NCBI RefSeq assembly: GCF_008711175.1 | Contig: NZ_VWNF01000011.1 | Span: 372,001-436,000, forward strand | Origin: Nesterenkonia ebinurensis | Lineage (GTDB): Bacteria; Actinomycetota; Actinomycetes; Actinomycetales; Micrococcaceae | DNA: 64,000 nt | Direction: 5' to 3' | Made by a program: the position numbers and the translations under genes | Notes under the pieces: model-generated | The model's input: the letters and a program-made list of their open reading frames with translations, nothing else | The model's database searches: none | What the model was told of the DNA's origin: nothing | In this document: positions 54,524 through 62,675 of the stretch, piece after piece | Numbering within the stretch: position 1 is the first letter of the stretch | Layout of the letters: each line of letters starts with the position of its first letter

Positions 54524-56020
54524 CTAAGCTTTTTCAGCGGCCTCAAGGATCTTGCCCAGCATTCGGTTCGTCGACTCACGGGTGGCCGGGGTATCAGCCC
54601 GGTGACCCATGCGGACAATCACCAGATCATGGGAAGGAACCACGAAAGTCCGTTGCTCGCCGAAGCCTGCGGCCATGTAGGTACTCTTTGGCAGTGCGAA
54701 CTCTCCTGTACCGTTAAGCCAGAACTGCCCACCGTAACGCGGCTCATCCCATCCAGGGCCATGGCTGCTCACAAAATCTGACCACCACTCCGGCAGAACC
54801 TGCTCTCCGCCCCATACACCGTTCTGGAGGTGGAGAAGACCAAAACGTGCCCAGTTCCTCGCGGTGCCGTAATCAAACCCGGTCAGTAGGTAGTTGCCAT
54901 ACCAATCGGGTTCCAGGACTTGTCTCCTAACTCCGATACGGTCAAAAAGGGCTCTCTGCGGCCAGGAGAGATATTCTTCACCGAGACTCTCCACAGTGCG
55001 CTTCACAATGTAACCGAGAGTCAAAGGATCACAGTTGAGATAGCGCCCGCTGGTCCCCGGAGGGAACTCCAGCCCATGGCTTACGGCATAGGAGAAGGAG
55101 TTGACCACGTCTGCATAAACATAGAGATGATCGGGTACTCCCATTACCCAGTTCTGCCGAGGACTCTGCTGCCCTTGAAACTTCAGACCGCTACTCATCT
55201 GGAGCAGGTCCCTGAGAGTAATCTCCGCACGGGGGTCTCCGTCTTGCGCGTGCCACTCCGGCACCGGTGCCGGTTCGTTGAGACTCAGACGCCTCTCTTG
55301 TATGAGAACACCTATAAGAGCAGCGGTGATACTTTTGCCCATCGACCAGCTTTCCAACTGCGTATCTGAGGCAATGCCGGGGCGGTACCGCTCTGCGACG
55401 AGCTCACCTTTATGCACGACGACCACTGCGGCAGTATGCGCATCAGGATCTGCGAATCCAGCATCTACGGCTTCAGCAAACCTTGCTTGGACCCCTGCTG
55501 GAATAGCATTCCAATTCACTACGTCACCGTTAGGCCAAGCCTCTGTATCCGCTGCTGGCAGGGCTGTCTTGACAGACACTGGTTCGTATCCCAGGGGCCG
55601 ACCATCAAGAGGGAGTATTGCGCTTCCTAGGTCTTCACTGATCAGTTTGGCGGTGCGGGACACCGTCCCGAGAGCGACCAGCCGCTCTCTCTCAGCGCTC
55701 CAGTCAGCATCGAATTCCGAAAACTCCCGATAGAACTCCCGGTACCCGTCGATAATGTGATCAACGTTGTCCTCACTGGGCGTGAGGCTCATCATCACAG
55801 TGTGAGCTTCTTTGTCCACTGTGATATCAATCAAATCTGGCAGCACCTCGTGCATGTGGTGAACCACTAGAGCATGGATGAAGCTGGTTTTCCGTACCTC
55901 CTCCAGGTCTCGTCCCGAGAGGAACAGTGCTGAGCAAACGACTTTCGCTGGGGTGGCGAGAATAAATTCTAGAGGGATTACGCCTTCGGATCGCGTAGGT
56001 GGGGTGTACTCGATTTTCAC
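54524..56020 (-). CDS. Serine hydrolase, class C beta-lactamase / 6-aminohexanoate-dimer hydrolase-like
   Basis: 498 residues from a GTG with GGAG about 9 nt upstream; an in-frame ATG at 56077 lacks such a site. The catalytic SxxK is SMGKS near residue 235. LLQMSSGLKF, WYGNYLLTGFDYGTARNWARFG and YMAAGFGEQRTFVVPSHDLVIVR (split) follow the penicillin-binding-protein fold of amidase/esterase members. A domain of about 150 residues precedes the catalytic part. No signal peptide is evident, though LATPAKVVCSALFLSG is hydrophobic. Probably hydrolyses an amide or ester. Divergent from the AEC transporter. Confidence 0.85.
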   Translation of the reverse strand: MKIEYTPPTRSEGVIPLEFILATPAKVVCSALFLSGRDLEEVRKTSFIHALVVHHMHEVLPDLIDITVDKEAHTVMMSLTPSEDNVDHIIDGYREFYREFSEFDADWSAERERLVALGTVSRTAKLISEDLGSAILPLDGRPLGYEPVSVKTALPAADTEAWPNGDVVNWNAIPAGVQARFAEAVDAGFADPDAHTAAVVVVHKGELVAERYRPGIASDTQLESWSMGKSITAALIGVLIQERRLSLNEPAPVPEWHAQDGDPRAEITLRDLLQMSSGLKFQGQQSPRQNWVMGVPDHLYVYADVVNSFSYAVSHGLEFPPGTSGRYLNCDPLTLGYIVKRTVESLGEEYLSWPQRALFDRIGVRRQVLEPDWYGNYLLTGFDYGTARNWARFGLLHLQNGVWGGEQVLPEWWSDFVSSHGPGWDEPRYGGQFWLNGTGEFALPKSTYMAAGFGEQRTFVVPSHDLVIVRMGHRADTPATRESTNRMLGKILEAAEKA

Positions 56021-56293
56021 GTGAATTACGCTCCGTTTGATAGCTGGTTCATCAAAATGACCGGTGTATGCCACCATAGCACTCAATTTGGAACGCTGTG
56101 CCACTCTACGAAACATGGCTGTTACAATTCACCGAGTGCACTTCCAAGAAAGGAGTCCGGAACACCGGCTACACATGACTACTCTTGAATTTGAGAAAGA
56201 AACATTGTCGAAAAATAAAGATATTAGATACGCGATATATTTTTGGACAAAAAGTATAATTTTTCCGTCTACTCAAGTATCTCGGAGCTCTCA
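56021..56293. promoter_or_regulatory. Divergent control region of serine hydrolase and AEC genes
   Basis: 273 nt with no gene. A perfect TATAAT at 56255-56260 on the plus strand, with a weak -35 (GCGATA) 17 nt upstream, would start transcription about 27 nt before the AEC gene. A stretch around 56200-56270 is AT-rich. No clear minus-strand promoter. Confidence 0.45.
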
Positions 56294-57241
56294 GTGAGCG
56301 CTGTTCTCTCGGGTTTCAGCGTAATCTGGCTGATTATCGGTGTCGGTTATATCGTGGGGAAAGTTAATGTCCTAGGCGAGCATGCGACCTCAGTCCTGAG
56401 CCGTGCGGCATTTTTCATCGCTTCACCATGTCTTTTGTTTGTCACTATCTCGCGAACATCGTTTCAAGACGTCATCGGCACGCAGTTCCTTATCGCCGCT
56501 CTCAGCGCGTTTTCCACTCTGTGCGGTTTTCTCCTACTATCCAAAATGCTGGTGCGAGAGCGGACATTGGGGGAACTGGTGATCGGGGGATCCAGCGCTT
56601 CTCTGGTCAACTCAGCAAATCTCGGATTCCCAATCGCGGCGTATGTGCTCGGCGATGCTGCGTTGGCGGCTCCCGTGGTCATGTTCCAGCTAGCGGTCTT
56701 CATCCCCCTAGCCGTTTGCACCATGGACTGGACAATCGCCCGAAACCGCCCCAACGCTCAGATTCGCCCAAAATTCCTGAAAACAGCAGCCCAGTCCTTG
56801 ACCAACCCCATCATCATCGGGTCATTGGTAGGACTCCTCTTTTCATGGCAGGAATGGAGGATGCCGGGACCCGTGCAGGAATCTTTCGAATTGGTGGCAG
56901 GGGCAGCGATACCGCTTATGCTACTAGCCTTCGGAATCTCTCTGGTGGGGATCAGCCCCTTGGATAAGCATTCGGGCAGACGCAAAGACGTACTGCTAGC
57001 TGTCCCTTTTAAACTCCTGATTCATCCGTTACTAGCCTATATCTATGCCGCTCAGCTCTTCCAGCTGGAAGGCAGCCTCCTTCTGGCGGCAGTGGTTCTA
57101 GCATCCTTGCCGAGTGCGCAGAACGCTCTGGTCATGGCTGTTCGCTATCAGACCGGGGAGACTGTCGCCAGGGATACTGTACTGATGACGACGATCCTCG
57201 GAATCCCCGGGATGGTAATTGTGGCCTTGCTGTTGACGTAA
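56294..57241 (+). CDS. AEC family transporter, second copy
   Basis: 315 residues, ten helices, alignable along its whole length with the AEC protein at 31561-32520. Shared blocks include SPCLLFVTIS, NSANLGFPIAAYVLGD, VVMFQLAV, LLFSWQEWRMP and RDTVLMTTILGIPGM. The GTG at 56294 (VSAVLSG) matches the start of the paralogue and has GGAG 7 nt upstream. Probably carries an organic acid made or used by the accessory genes. Rightmost intact gene of the block. Confidence 0.92.
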   Translation: MSAVLSGFSVIWLIIGVGYIVGKVNVLGEHATSVLSRAAFFIASPCLLFVTISRTSFQDVIGTQFLIAALSAFSTLCGFLLLSKMLVRERTLGELVIGGSSASLVNSANLGFPIAAYVLGDAALAAPVVMFQLAVFIPLAVCTMDWTIARNRPNAQIRPKFLKTAAQSLTNPIIIGSLVGLLFSWQEWRMPGPVQESFELVAGAAIPLMLLAFGISLVGISPLDKHSGRRKDVLLAVPFKLLIHPLLAYIYAAQLFQLEGSLLLAAVVLASLPSAQNALVMAVRYQTGETVARDTVLMTTILGIPGMVIVALLLT

Positions 57242-57382
57242 GAACGACTACTTTAGTCCTGATAAGCGACAATCCTCCGCGACCTCGGCGTCAGGTGCCA
57301 AACTTTTCCGCCACCGACCGTTCCGAGGCTCTTCAGGATCGTGATCCCCTCCCCGAACAGGCCAAGTCGTCGGGGAGGGAAC

Positions 57383-57639
57383 ATGGCCACCATCGGGTGG
57401 ATCATCGAACTGGTGCTGGCCGCAACGGCCGTCGTTGCCGCCGTGAAGCAGGTCAATACAATTGATATACACGCCCGAAGCCACTCCCGAGCAATACTGG
57501 GAGGCTCTTTGGGGCCCTGCATCACCACACCGGTGAGGAGCTTCAAGAGACTGAGCAGCACCCCTTCGACCTGGAGATTCAGGTGGGCGCCAGCGGTGAG
57601 GACCTGGTGGTCTCGGTCCGCGGCACTGAGGCAGGTTAA
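57383..57639 (+). pseudogene. Broken relative of the membrane-protein gene at 44484
   Basis: A diverged copy of the membrane-helix region (LVLAATAVVAAVKQVN) is followed after a +1 frameshift by YTPEATPEQYWEALW, clearly homologous to YSPEVTAERYWEAL of the intact gene. At 57513 the sequence switches, again out of frame, to a 127-bp stretch almost identical to the 3' end of the intact gene, ending at the same TAA. The first part is diverged and the second nearly identical, so the two parts have different histories. Confidence 0.8.
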
Positions 57640-57648
57640 CGCCTTAGA

Positions 57649-57811
57649 GATCCCGCCAATAGGCCATGCCTGCTGCGCTGCACGCTGATACGCACTGGTT
57701 CTGCGCCTGGCTCGGTCACACATGCCTCCGGCATGTGCTCCACTCCGCCAGACTTGCCCAGCACGCACCCTCGCACATGCTCACAACGGCAGCGCCTACC
57801 AGCGGAACCTT
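57649..57811. mobile_element. 163-bp MITE-like insert
   Basis: Present only in the right repeat. It is bordered by the direct repeat TTAGA (57644-57648 and 57812-57816). Its ends form an imperfect inverted repeat: GATCCCGCCAATAGGC against GGTTCCGCTGGTAGGC, 11 of 16 positions, offset by two bases. The centre has an 8-bp stem CACATGCC/GGCATGTG with a 3-nt loop. No coding capacity. Deletion from the left copy between the short repeats is the alternative. Confidence 0.45.
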
Positions 57812-57812
57812 T

Positions 57813-57826
57813 TAGACTTGGCTGTT
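57813..57826 (+). promoter_or_regulatory. Leaderless-type -10 box of the P-type ATPase
   Basis: TAGACT at 57813-57818, 8 nt before the GTG start at 57827. The same box and spacing are kept in the left repeat (45617-45631). Confidence 0.5.
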
Positions 57827-60379
57827 GTGGCTAAAGCGAAGACCGAAGACCGCGATCCCGCGGAGCTGAGGTCCGCACCCGACCCCAGAGTCCTGGAGTC
57901 CAAAGGACTGAACTCGGTCCAGGTGGCCGAACGGGTCAATCTGCAGCTGGCCAATGTGCAGCCGCACACCACCTCTCGCTCGGTACTGGAGATCCTGCGC
58001 ACCCACCTGATGACCACCTTCAACCTGCTCATCGGGATCTGCGCACTGATCATCATTGTGCTGGGCCGCTGGCTGGACCTGCTCTTCGCCATCGCCGCAG
58101 TGGGCAATGTGATCATCGGACTGATCCAGGAATACGGGGCGAAACGGAAGCTGGACGCGATCGCTCTGCTCCACCAGGACCACATCCGGGTGCTGCGCGA
58201 TGGCATGATCATTCAGATCCACCGTGAACAGGTGGTGCTCGATGATGTGCTGGAACTGCGCCGCGGTGACCAGGTGCCCGCGGACGGCGTCGTACTCTCC
58301 TCCCAAGACATGGATATTGATGAATCCATGCTCACCGGAGAGTCAGTGCCGGTATCCAAACGGCGCGGAGATGCGATTCTCTCCGGCACCGCTGTACTGG
58401 CCGGCTCCGGACGATTCGTGGTCACCGCGGTCGGCGAGAAGGCCCATGCGGTCAAGCTCACCACCGAGGCCAAGAAGTACCTGAAGATCAACTCCGAGAT
58501 CCGCCGCGCCCTGGAACGGATCGCGTTCTGGCTCTCCCTGGTGCTGATCCCGATCTCCGCCGTGGTGTTCAACGGTCAGATGCGTGCCCACGGTGGTTGG
58601 GCCATCGCCTGGGAGACTGGCGCCTGGCGGGAGGCCCTAGTGACCGCAGTGGCCTCGGTGACCGCCATGATCCCGCAGGGCCTGGCGCTGATGACCACCA
58701 TCTCATTCGCGGTGGCCGCGGTGAAGCTGGCCAAGGACCAGGTGCTCATCCAGGAGCAGCCGGCGGTGGAGATCCTGGCCCGGGTGGATGTGGTATGCCT
58801 GGATAAGACCGGCACCCTGACCGATGGGACCATCGTGTTCCACGGGTCCACCGCCCTGGACGCGGCCGGGGTGCCGACAGGGTGGGTGCGGGACCCCGGC
58901 TCCACTGCGATGGAGGGCACCGAGCCCTGGCAGCAGGTGCTGGCTCACTTCGGTCACGGCGTGGACGCCAATCCCACAGCCGCTGCCCTGACTGTCCCGT
59001 TCACCGCGCTGCCCCGGCACCGGCCGGTCTACGAGGTGCGGTTCTCCTCGATGCGCCGCTGGTCAGCGGTGACCTTTGAGGCCGACGCCGGTGAGCTGGC
59101 TGGGCACTGGATACTGGGCGCCGCGGAGATCCTCACCGAGGGACAGGCCTCTGCCGAGGTGGACGTGGCCCAATTGTTGCGCCACACCGACGGGATCGCT
59201 GCTCAAGGGCTGCGCACCCTGCTGCTGGCCCACGCTCCATTGGCCGGTCCGCTGGATGAGACCAGCACCCTGCCGCTGCAGCGCGGTGAGCAGCTGCCCG
59301 AAGGACTGCGGCCGGTGGCGATGGTGACCTTCAAAGAGAATGTGCGCCGGGACGCGGCCACCACCCTAGACTATTTCCGGGAGCAGGAGGTCAGCCTCAA
59401 AGTAATTTCCGGGGATAACCCCAAGACAGTGGCCGCGGTGGCCCGTGAGGTCGGCATGGAGTTCGACGGGGACGGGGTGGACGCCTCCACATTGCCGGAT
59501 GATCCCCAGGTGTTGCGCTCGGCAGTAGCCACTCATCAGGTATTCGGCCGGGTGACTCCCCAGCAGAAGGCCGCTCTGGTAGAAGCTCTGCAGGCCAATG
59601 GTCATGTGGTGGCCATGACCGGTGACGGCATCAATGATGCGCTGGCCGTGAAGAAGGCTGATCTGGGGATTGCTATGGGTTCCGGGGCCCCAGCCACCAA
59701 GGCGGTGAGCCGGATGGTGCTGCTGGACGGCAGGTTCTCCCGGCTGCCCGCAGTGCTGGATGAGGGCCGAAAAGTCATCGCCAACACTGAGCGGCTGGCC
59801 AACCTGTTCCTGGCCAAGACCGCTTACGCGGTGCTGTTGGGCCTGTTCTTCGCCCTGGCGTTCTGGCCCTTCCCCTTCCTGCCGCGCCAGTTCTCCACTG
59901 CGGACTTTGTCATGCTGGGCTTGCCGGCCTTCGTGCTGGCGGTGATGCCTAATGTGCAGCGGTACCGGCGCGGCTTCCTGAGGCGGTCGGCGCTCTTCGC
60001 CCTACCGCCCTCGGTGGCGATTGTACTGGCCATGGTGGTGGTCTCCTGGTTCGGCCGCCGGTTCGAGGATCCTGCTGCGGAGATCCAGACCGCCAGCTTC
60101 ATCTGCTTGACTCTGGTGGGTCTCTGGGTGCTCAACACCGCGCTGCGCCCACTGACACTGATGCGGATCTCCCTGGTCGTGGCCATGTACCTGCTGCTGA
60201 CCGCGGTGCTGCTGGTGCCCATCTCCCAGCAGTACCACCTGTTTGCACTGCCCAGCGCTGAACTGCTGGCCGCCACCTTTGTGGCCTCACTGATGGGCTG
60301 CGGCCTGGTGGAGCTGGGCCACCGCGGCTACATCGCGTTGGTGGAGAAGCCCCAGCGCGAGGATGAGGGACGGGAATAG
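57827..60379 (+). CDS. P-type cation-transporting ATPase, CtpE-like
   Basis: 850 residues. The actuator motif TGES is near residue 169, the phosphorylated Asp near 326 in DKTGTLTDG, and the hinge GDGINDALAVKKADLGIAMG near 599. Helix 4 has MIPQGLALMTTISFA, where a Pro takes the ion-binding position as in P2/CtpE-type pumps. Mycobacterial CtpE moves calcium; cation here unknown. GTG start chosen because it follows TAGACT by 8 nt and because the left repeat keeps the same start. The 35 codons upstream in frame belong to the 163-bp insert. Confidence 0.92.
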   Translation: MAKAKTEDRDPAELRSAPDPRVLESKGLNSVQVAERVNLQLANVQPHTTSRSVLEILRTHLMTTFNLLIGICALIIIVLGRWLDLLFAIAAVGNVIIGLIQEYGAKRKLDAIALLHQDHIRVLRDGMIIQIHREQVVLDDVLELRRGDQVPADGVVLSSQDMDIDESMLTGESVPVSKRRGDAILSGTAVLAGSGRFVVTAVGEKAHAVKLTTEAKKYLKINSEIRRALERIAFWLSLVLIPISAVVFNGQMRAHGGWAIAWETGAWREALVTAVASVTAMIPQGLALMTTISFAVAAVKLAKDQVLIQEQPAVEILARVDVVCLDKTGTLTDGTIVFHGSTALDAAGVPTGWVRDPGSTAMEGTEPWQQVLAHFGHGVDANPTAAALTVPFTALPRHRPVYEVRFSSMRRWSAVTFEADAGELAGHWILGAAEILTEGQASAEVDVAQLLRHTDGIAAQGLRTLLLAHAPLAGPLDETSTLPLQRGEQLPEGLRPVAMVTFKENVRRDAATTLDYFREQEVSLKVISGDNPKTVAAVAREVGMEFDGDGVDASTLPDDPQVLRSAVATHQVFGRVTPQQKAALVEALQANGHVVAMTGDGINDALAVKKADLGIAMGSGAPATKAVSRMVLLDGRFSRLPAVLDEGRKVIANTERLANLFLAKTAYAVLLGLFFALAFWPFPFLPRQFSTADFVMLGLPAFVLAVMPNVQRYRRGFLRRSALFALPPSVAIVLAMVVVSWFGRRFEDPAAEIQTASFICLTLVGLWVLNTALRPLTLMRISLVVAMYLLLTAVLLVPISQQYHLFALPSAELLAATFVASLMGCGLVELGHRGYIALVEKPQREDEGRE

Positions 60380-60436
60380 TCCTGCGGCCGCGTACGCTGG
60401 ATACTTAAGCTTGAAGACCATCGAAAGTGAGCAACG

Positions 60437-60859
60437 ATGCTGAGGACCATGCTGGGCGGCAAGATCCACCGCGCCACCGTCACCCACGCCGATCTGCACT
60501 ACGTGGGCTCCATCACCGTAGATGCACAGCTGCTGCGCGCCGCCGACATCCTGGAGGGTGAAAGGGTCGACGTCGTGGACATCACCAACGGCACCCGGCT
60601 TTCCACCTATGCCATCGCCGGTGAGGAGGGATCCGGCGTCGTCGGTATCAATGGTGCGGCTGCGCACCTGGTGCACCCCGGGGACCTGGTGATCATCATG
60701 TCCTATGTGCAGCTCGACGACGCCGAGCTGACTCTCTACGAACCGCGAGTGGTACACGTGGACGCTCAGAACCGGATGGTGGAGCTGGGTTCGGACCCCG
60801 CACAGCCAGTGCCGGGGGCACTGGATCAGCTGGACCCGCGGCTCGCAACGCGCGCGTAA
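60437..60859 (+). CDS. panD: Aspartate 1-decarboxylase precursor
   Basis: Pyruvoyl enzyme that makes beta-alanine for pantothenate and CoA. 140 residues. Self-cleavage is between Gly24 and Ser25 in [10 protein letters not shown]. Lys9 and Arg54-equivalent regions ([24 protein letters not shown]) and [10 protein letters not shown] are conserved. GTGAG precedes the ATG. It stands alone, without other pan genes. Confidence 0.95.
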   Translation: MLRTMLGGKIHRATVTHADLHYVGSITVDAQLLRAADILEGERVDVVDITNGTRLSTYAIAGEEGSGVVGINGAAAHLVHPGDLVIIMSYVQLDDAELTLYEPRVVHVDAQNRMVELGSDPAQPVPGALDQLDPRLATRA

Positions 60860-60925
60860 TCCGGTCTCTGCAATGCTGGATGGGCGTACCCTGAGCCACA
60901 ATCAGGGCCGGTTCAGGGCCCAATA

Positions 60926-60938
60926 GGGGCATTGCCCC
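60926..60938. terminator. Short GC-rich hairpin after panD
   Basis: GGGGC-ATT-GCCCC, a 5-bp stem, 67 nt past the panD stop and just before the next promoter. No U tract. Weak candidate. Confidence 0.3.
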
Positions 60939-60939
60939 C

Positions 60940-60969
60940 GTGACATCGGGTAGCACTCCCCGTTAGTTT
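60940..60969 (+). promoter_or_regulatory. Promoter of the YtxH-like gene
   Basis: GTGACA (60940-60945), an 18-nt spacer and TAGTTT (60964-60969). It leaves a leader of about 30 nt with AAAGGGAG as ribosome binding site before the ATG at 61009. Confidence 0.5.
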
Positions 60970-61008
60970 TGAATCATCCAGCAGACGAAGAGACAAAGGG
61001 AGAACACC

Positions 61009-61449
61009 ATGGGACTGCTTTCACTAGGCGCCGGTGTGGCGATCGGTTACGTGATCGGCACCAAGACCGGCAAGGAGAAGTTCGACCGGGGCATCGAGTC
61101 GGTCAAGACCAAGGCCCAGGAGACCTGGGAGCGCGAGGACGTCCAGGATTTTGTGGCCAAGACCTCTGACACCGCGACCAAGGTCTCTCATGATATGGCT
61201 GAGAGCACCAAGAAGGCTGCTACGGCTGCCTCAGACCTGCTGAAGAAGGCCGCTGAGAAGGCTGACGAGGCCGAGGAGAAGGTCTCCGACGTAGTGGACG
61301 AGGCTGAGGACATCGTTCAGGAGAAGGCCGAGGAGTTCAAGTCACCGCAGACTAAGACCACCTACAACGGGGATGTGATCTCCGATCCGGGCCAGTCCAC
61401 CGAACGCAAGGGCACCGACTGGGCCAATGAGGGCGGAGCCAAGCCTTAG
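61009..61449 (+). CDS. YtxH domain-like membrane-anchored stress protein
   Basis: 146 residues. A glycine-rich N-terminal helix (LLSLGAGVAIGYVIGTKTGKEK) is typical of YtxH/GvpP-like proteins. A long Ala/Lys/Glu amphipathic helix with heptad-like spacing follows, then a hydrophilic tail. Such proteins are often general-stress or envelope proteins of unknown mechanism. Convergent with the next gene, the stop codons overlapping. Confidence 0.75.
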   Translation: MGLLSLGAGVAIGYVIGTKTGKEKFDRGIESVKTKAQETWEREDVQDFVAKTSDTATKVSHDMAESTKKAATAASDLLKKAAEKADEAEEKVSDVVDEAEDIVQEKAEEFKSPQTKTTYNGDVISDPGQSTERKGTDWANEGGAKP

Positions 61450-62621
61450 TCCAACTGCAGATTGCGACCTGCGAGGTGGCCTGTGACTCCTTGCAATACA
61501 GCCAGCACCAGCGCCGCCCAGAGCACTGGGGTCCAGGTGCCGGCGGCCTGGTAGAGCGCTCCGGCCAGCATCGGTCCGAAGGCAGCCAACAGGTACCCCA
61601 GTCCTTGGGCCATGCCGGAGAGTCTGCCCACCTGGCGGGGGCTACCAGCCCGCAGCGAGATGAAGGTCAGCGCCAAGAGCAAGGAGCAGCCGGTGGAAAC
61701 CCCGGCGCACAGTGCCCAGACCGGCATCAGGCCAGGTGCCAGCATGATGCCCAGCAGGGCCACCGCCATGAACCCCATTACCACTGCAGAGATTCCGCGC
61801 TGGTCAGTGGTGGACTGCATGATGCGCCCGGTGATCAGGCTGGCGGCCACCCCAATGGCCTGGAAGATGCCCAGCCATAGCCCTGCGGCGGACTCTGTGA
61901 TTCCGTATGAGGTCTGGATGGCGGGGAACCAGGTCAATAGAGTGTAGAACAGGGTCGACTGAAGGCCGAAGAACAGGGTGACCTGCCAGGCCAGGGGCTG
62001 GCGCCATATGGTGGCTGGCAAGCCGCCACCGGGCAGCAGCACCGGGGCGGTCTGTGGTGCAGGCTCCGGTGCTTTCCGGATCGCCCAGCCGACAGCAGCC
62101 AGCAGGGCGAAGGCTGCCGGCAAGGCGAGTGCGCCCTCCCAGCCAAACCAGTCAGCCAGCGGCACAGCACCACCGGAGAACACCGCGGCTGCAGCCACCA
62201 GGGAAGCCGTGTAGAGGCCGGTCATCAGCGGCACCCGGTCCGGAAAGTCCCGTTTGACCACTGCGGGCACCAGCACGTTGCCCACACCGATCGCAGCCGC
62301 TAGAAGCGCAGTGCCTGCGTAGAGGGCAGCCTCACCCCCGGCAGAGCGCAGCAGAGTGCCGGCCGTCAGCACCAGCAATGAGACGAAGATGGCCCGTTCC
62401 AACCCGAGCCTGCGGCCCAGCAGGTGCACGAACGGGGAGACCATCCCGAAGGCCACGATCGGCACTGAGCCTAGGGCTCCTAAAGCCAGAGGGCTGAGCC
62501 CGGTCTGGCTGCCGAGGCGTTCCAGCAAGGGACCCACCACAGTGATGGCCGGGCGAAGATTGGCAGCAACCAGCAGCACGGTGACCACCAGCATCAGTCG
62601 ACCAGAGGAGCGCGAAGGCAT
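61446..62621 (-). CDS. MFS transporter, CynX/NimT family
   Basis: 391 residues, 12 helices. The N-terminal NLRPAITVVGPLLERL is the signature of the CynX/NimT (2-nitroimidazole/cyanate) group. FVHLLGRRLGLERAI follows helix 2, and GRLSGMAQGLGYLLAAFGPMLAGAL lies in the C-terminal half. Substrate unknown. TAGGCT lies 7 nt before the ATG on this strand, so the mRNA is probably leaderless. Confidence 0.88.
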   Translation of the reverse strand: MPSRSSGRLMLVVTVLLVAANLRPAITVVGPLLERLGSQTGLSPLALGALGSVPIVAFGMVSPFVHLLGRRLGLERAIFVSLLVLTAGTLLRSAGGEAALYAGTALLAAAIGVGNVLVPAVVKRDFPDRVPLMTGLYTASLVAAAAVFSGGAVPLADWFGWEGALALPAAFALLAAVGWAIRKAPEPAPQTAPVLLPGGGLPATIWRQPLAWQVTLFFGLQSTLFYTLLTWFPAIQTSYGITESAAGLWLGIFQAIGVAASLITGRIMQSTTDQRGISAVVMGFMAVALLGIMLAPGLMPVWALCAGVSTGCSLLLALTFISLRAGSPRQVGRLSGMAQGLGYLLAAFGPMLAGALYQAAGTWTPVLWAALVLAVLQGVTGHLAGRNLQLD

Positions 62622-62675
62622 AGGTCTCAGCCTATCGATTTTCCGCAGATCAGAAATCTCTGGTGGACGGGTGGA

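Larger units (their letters stand above)
57513..58377 (+). repeat. Right direct repeat flanking the 46-57 kb block
   Basis: Counterpart of 45485-45996. It continues without break into the intact ATPase gene. It differs from the left copy by an extra 163 bp after the first TTAGA (57649-57811) and by retaining the two segments deleted on the left (57902-58000 and about 58273-58358). Confidence 0.95.
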
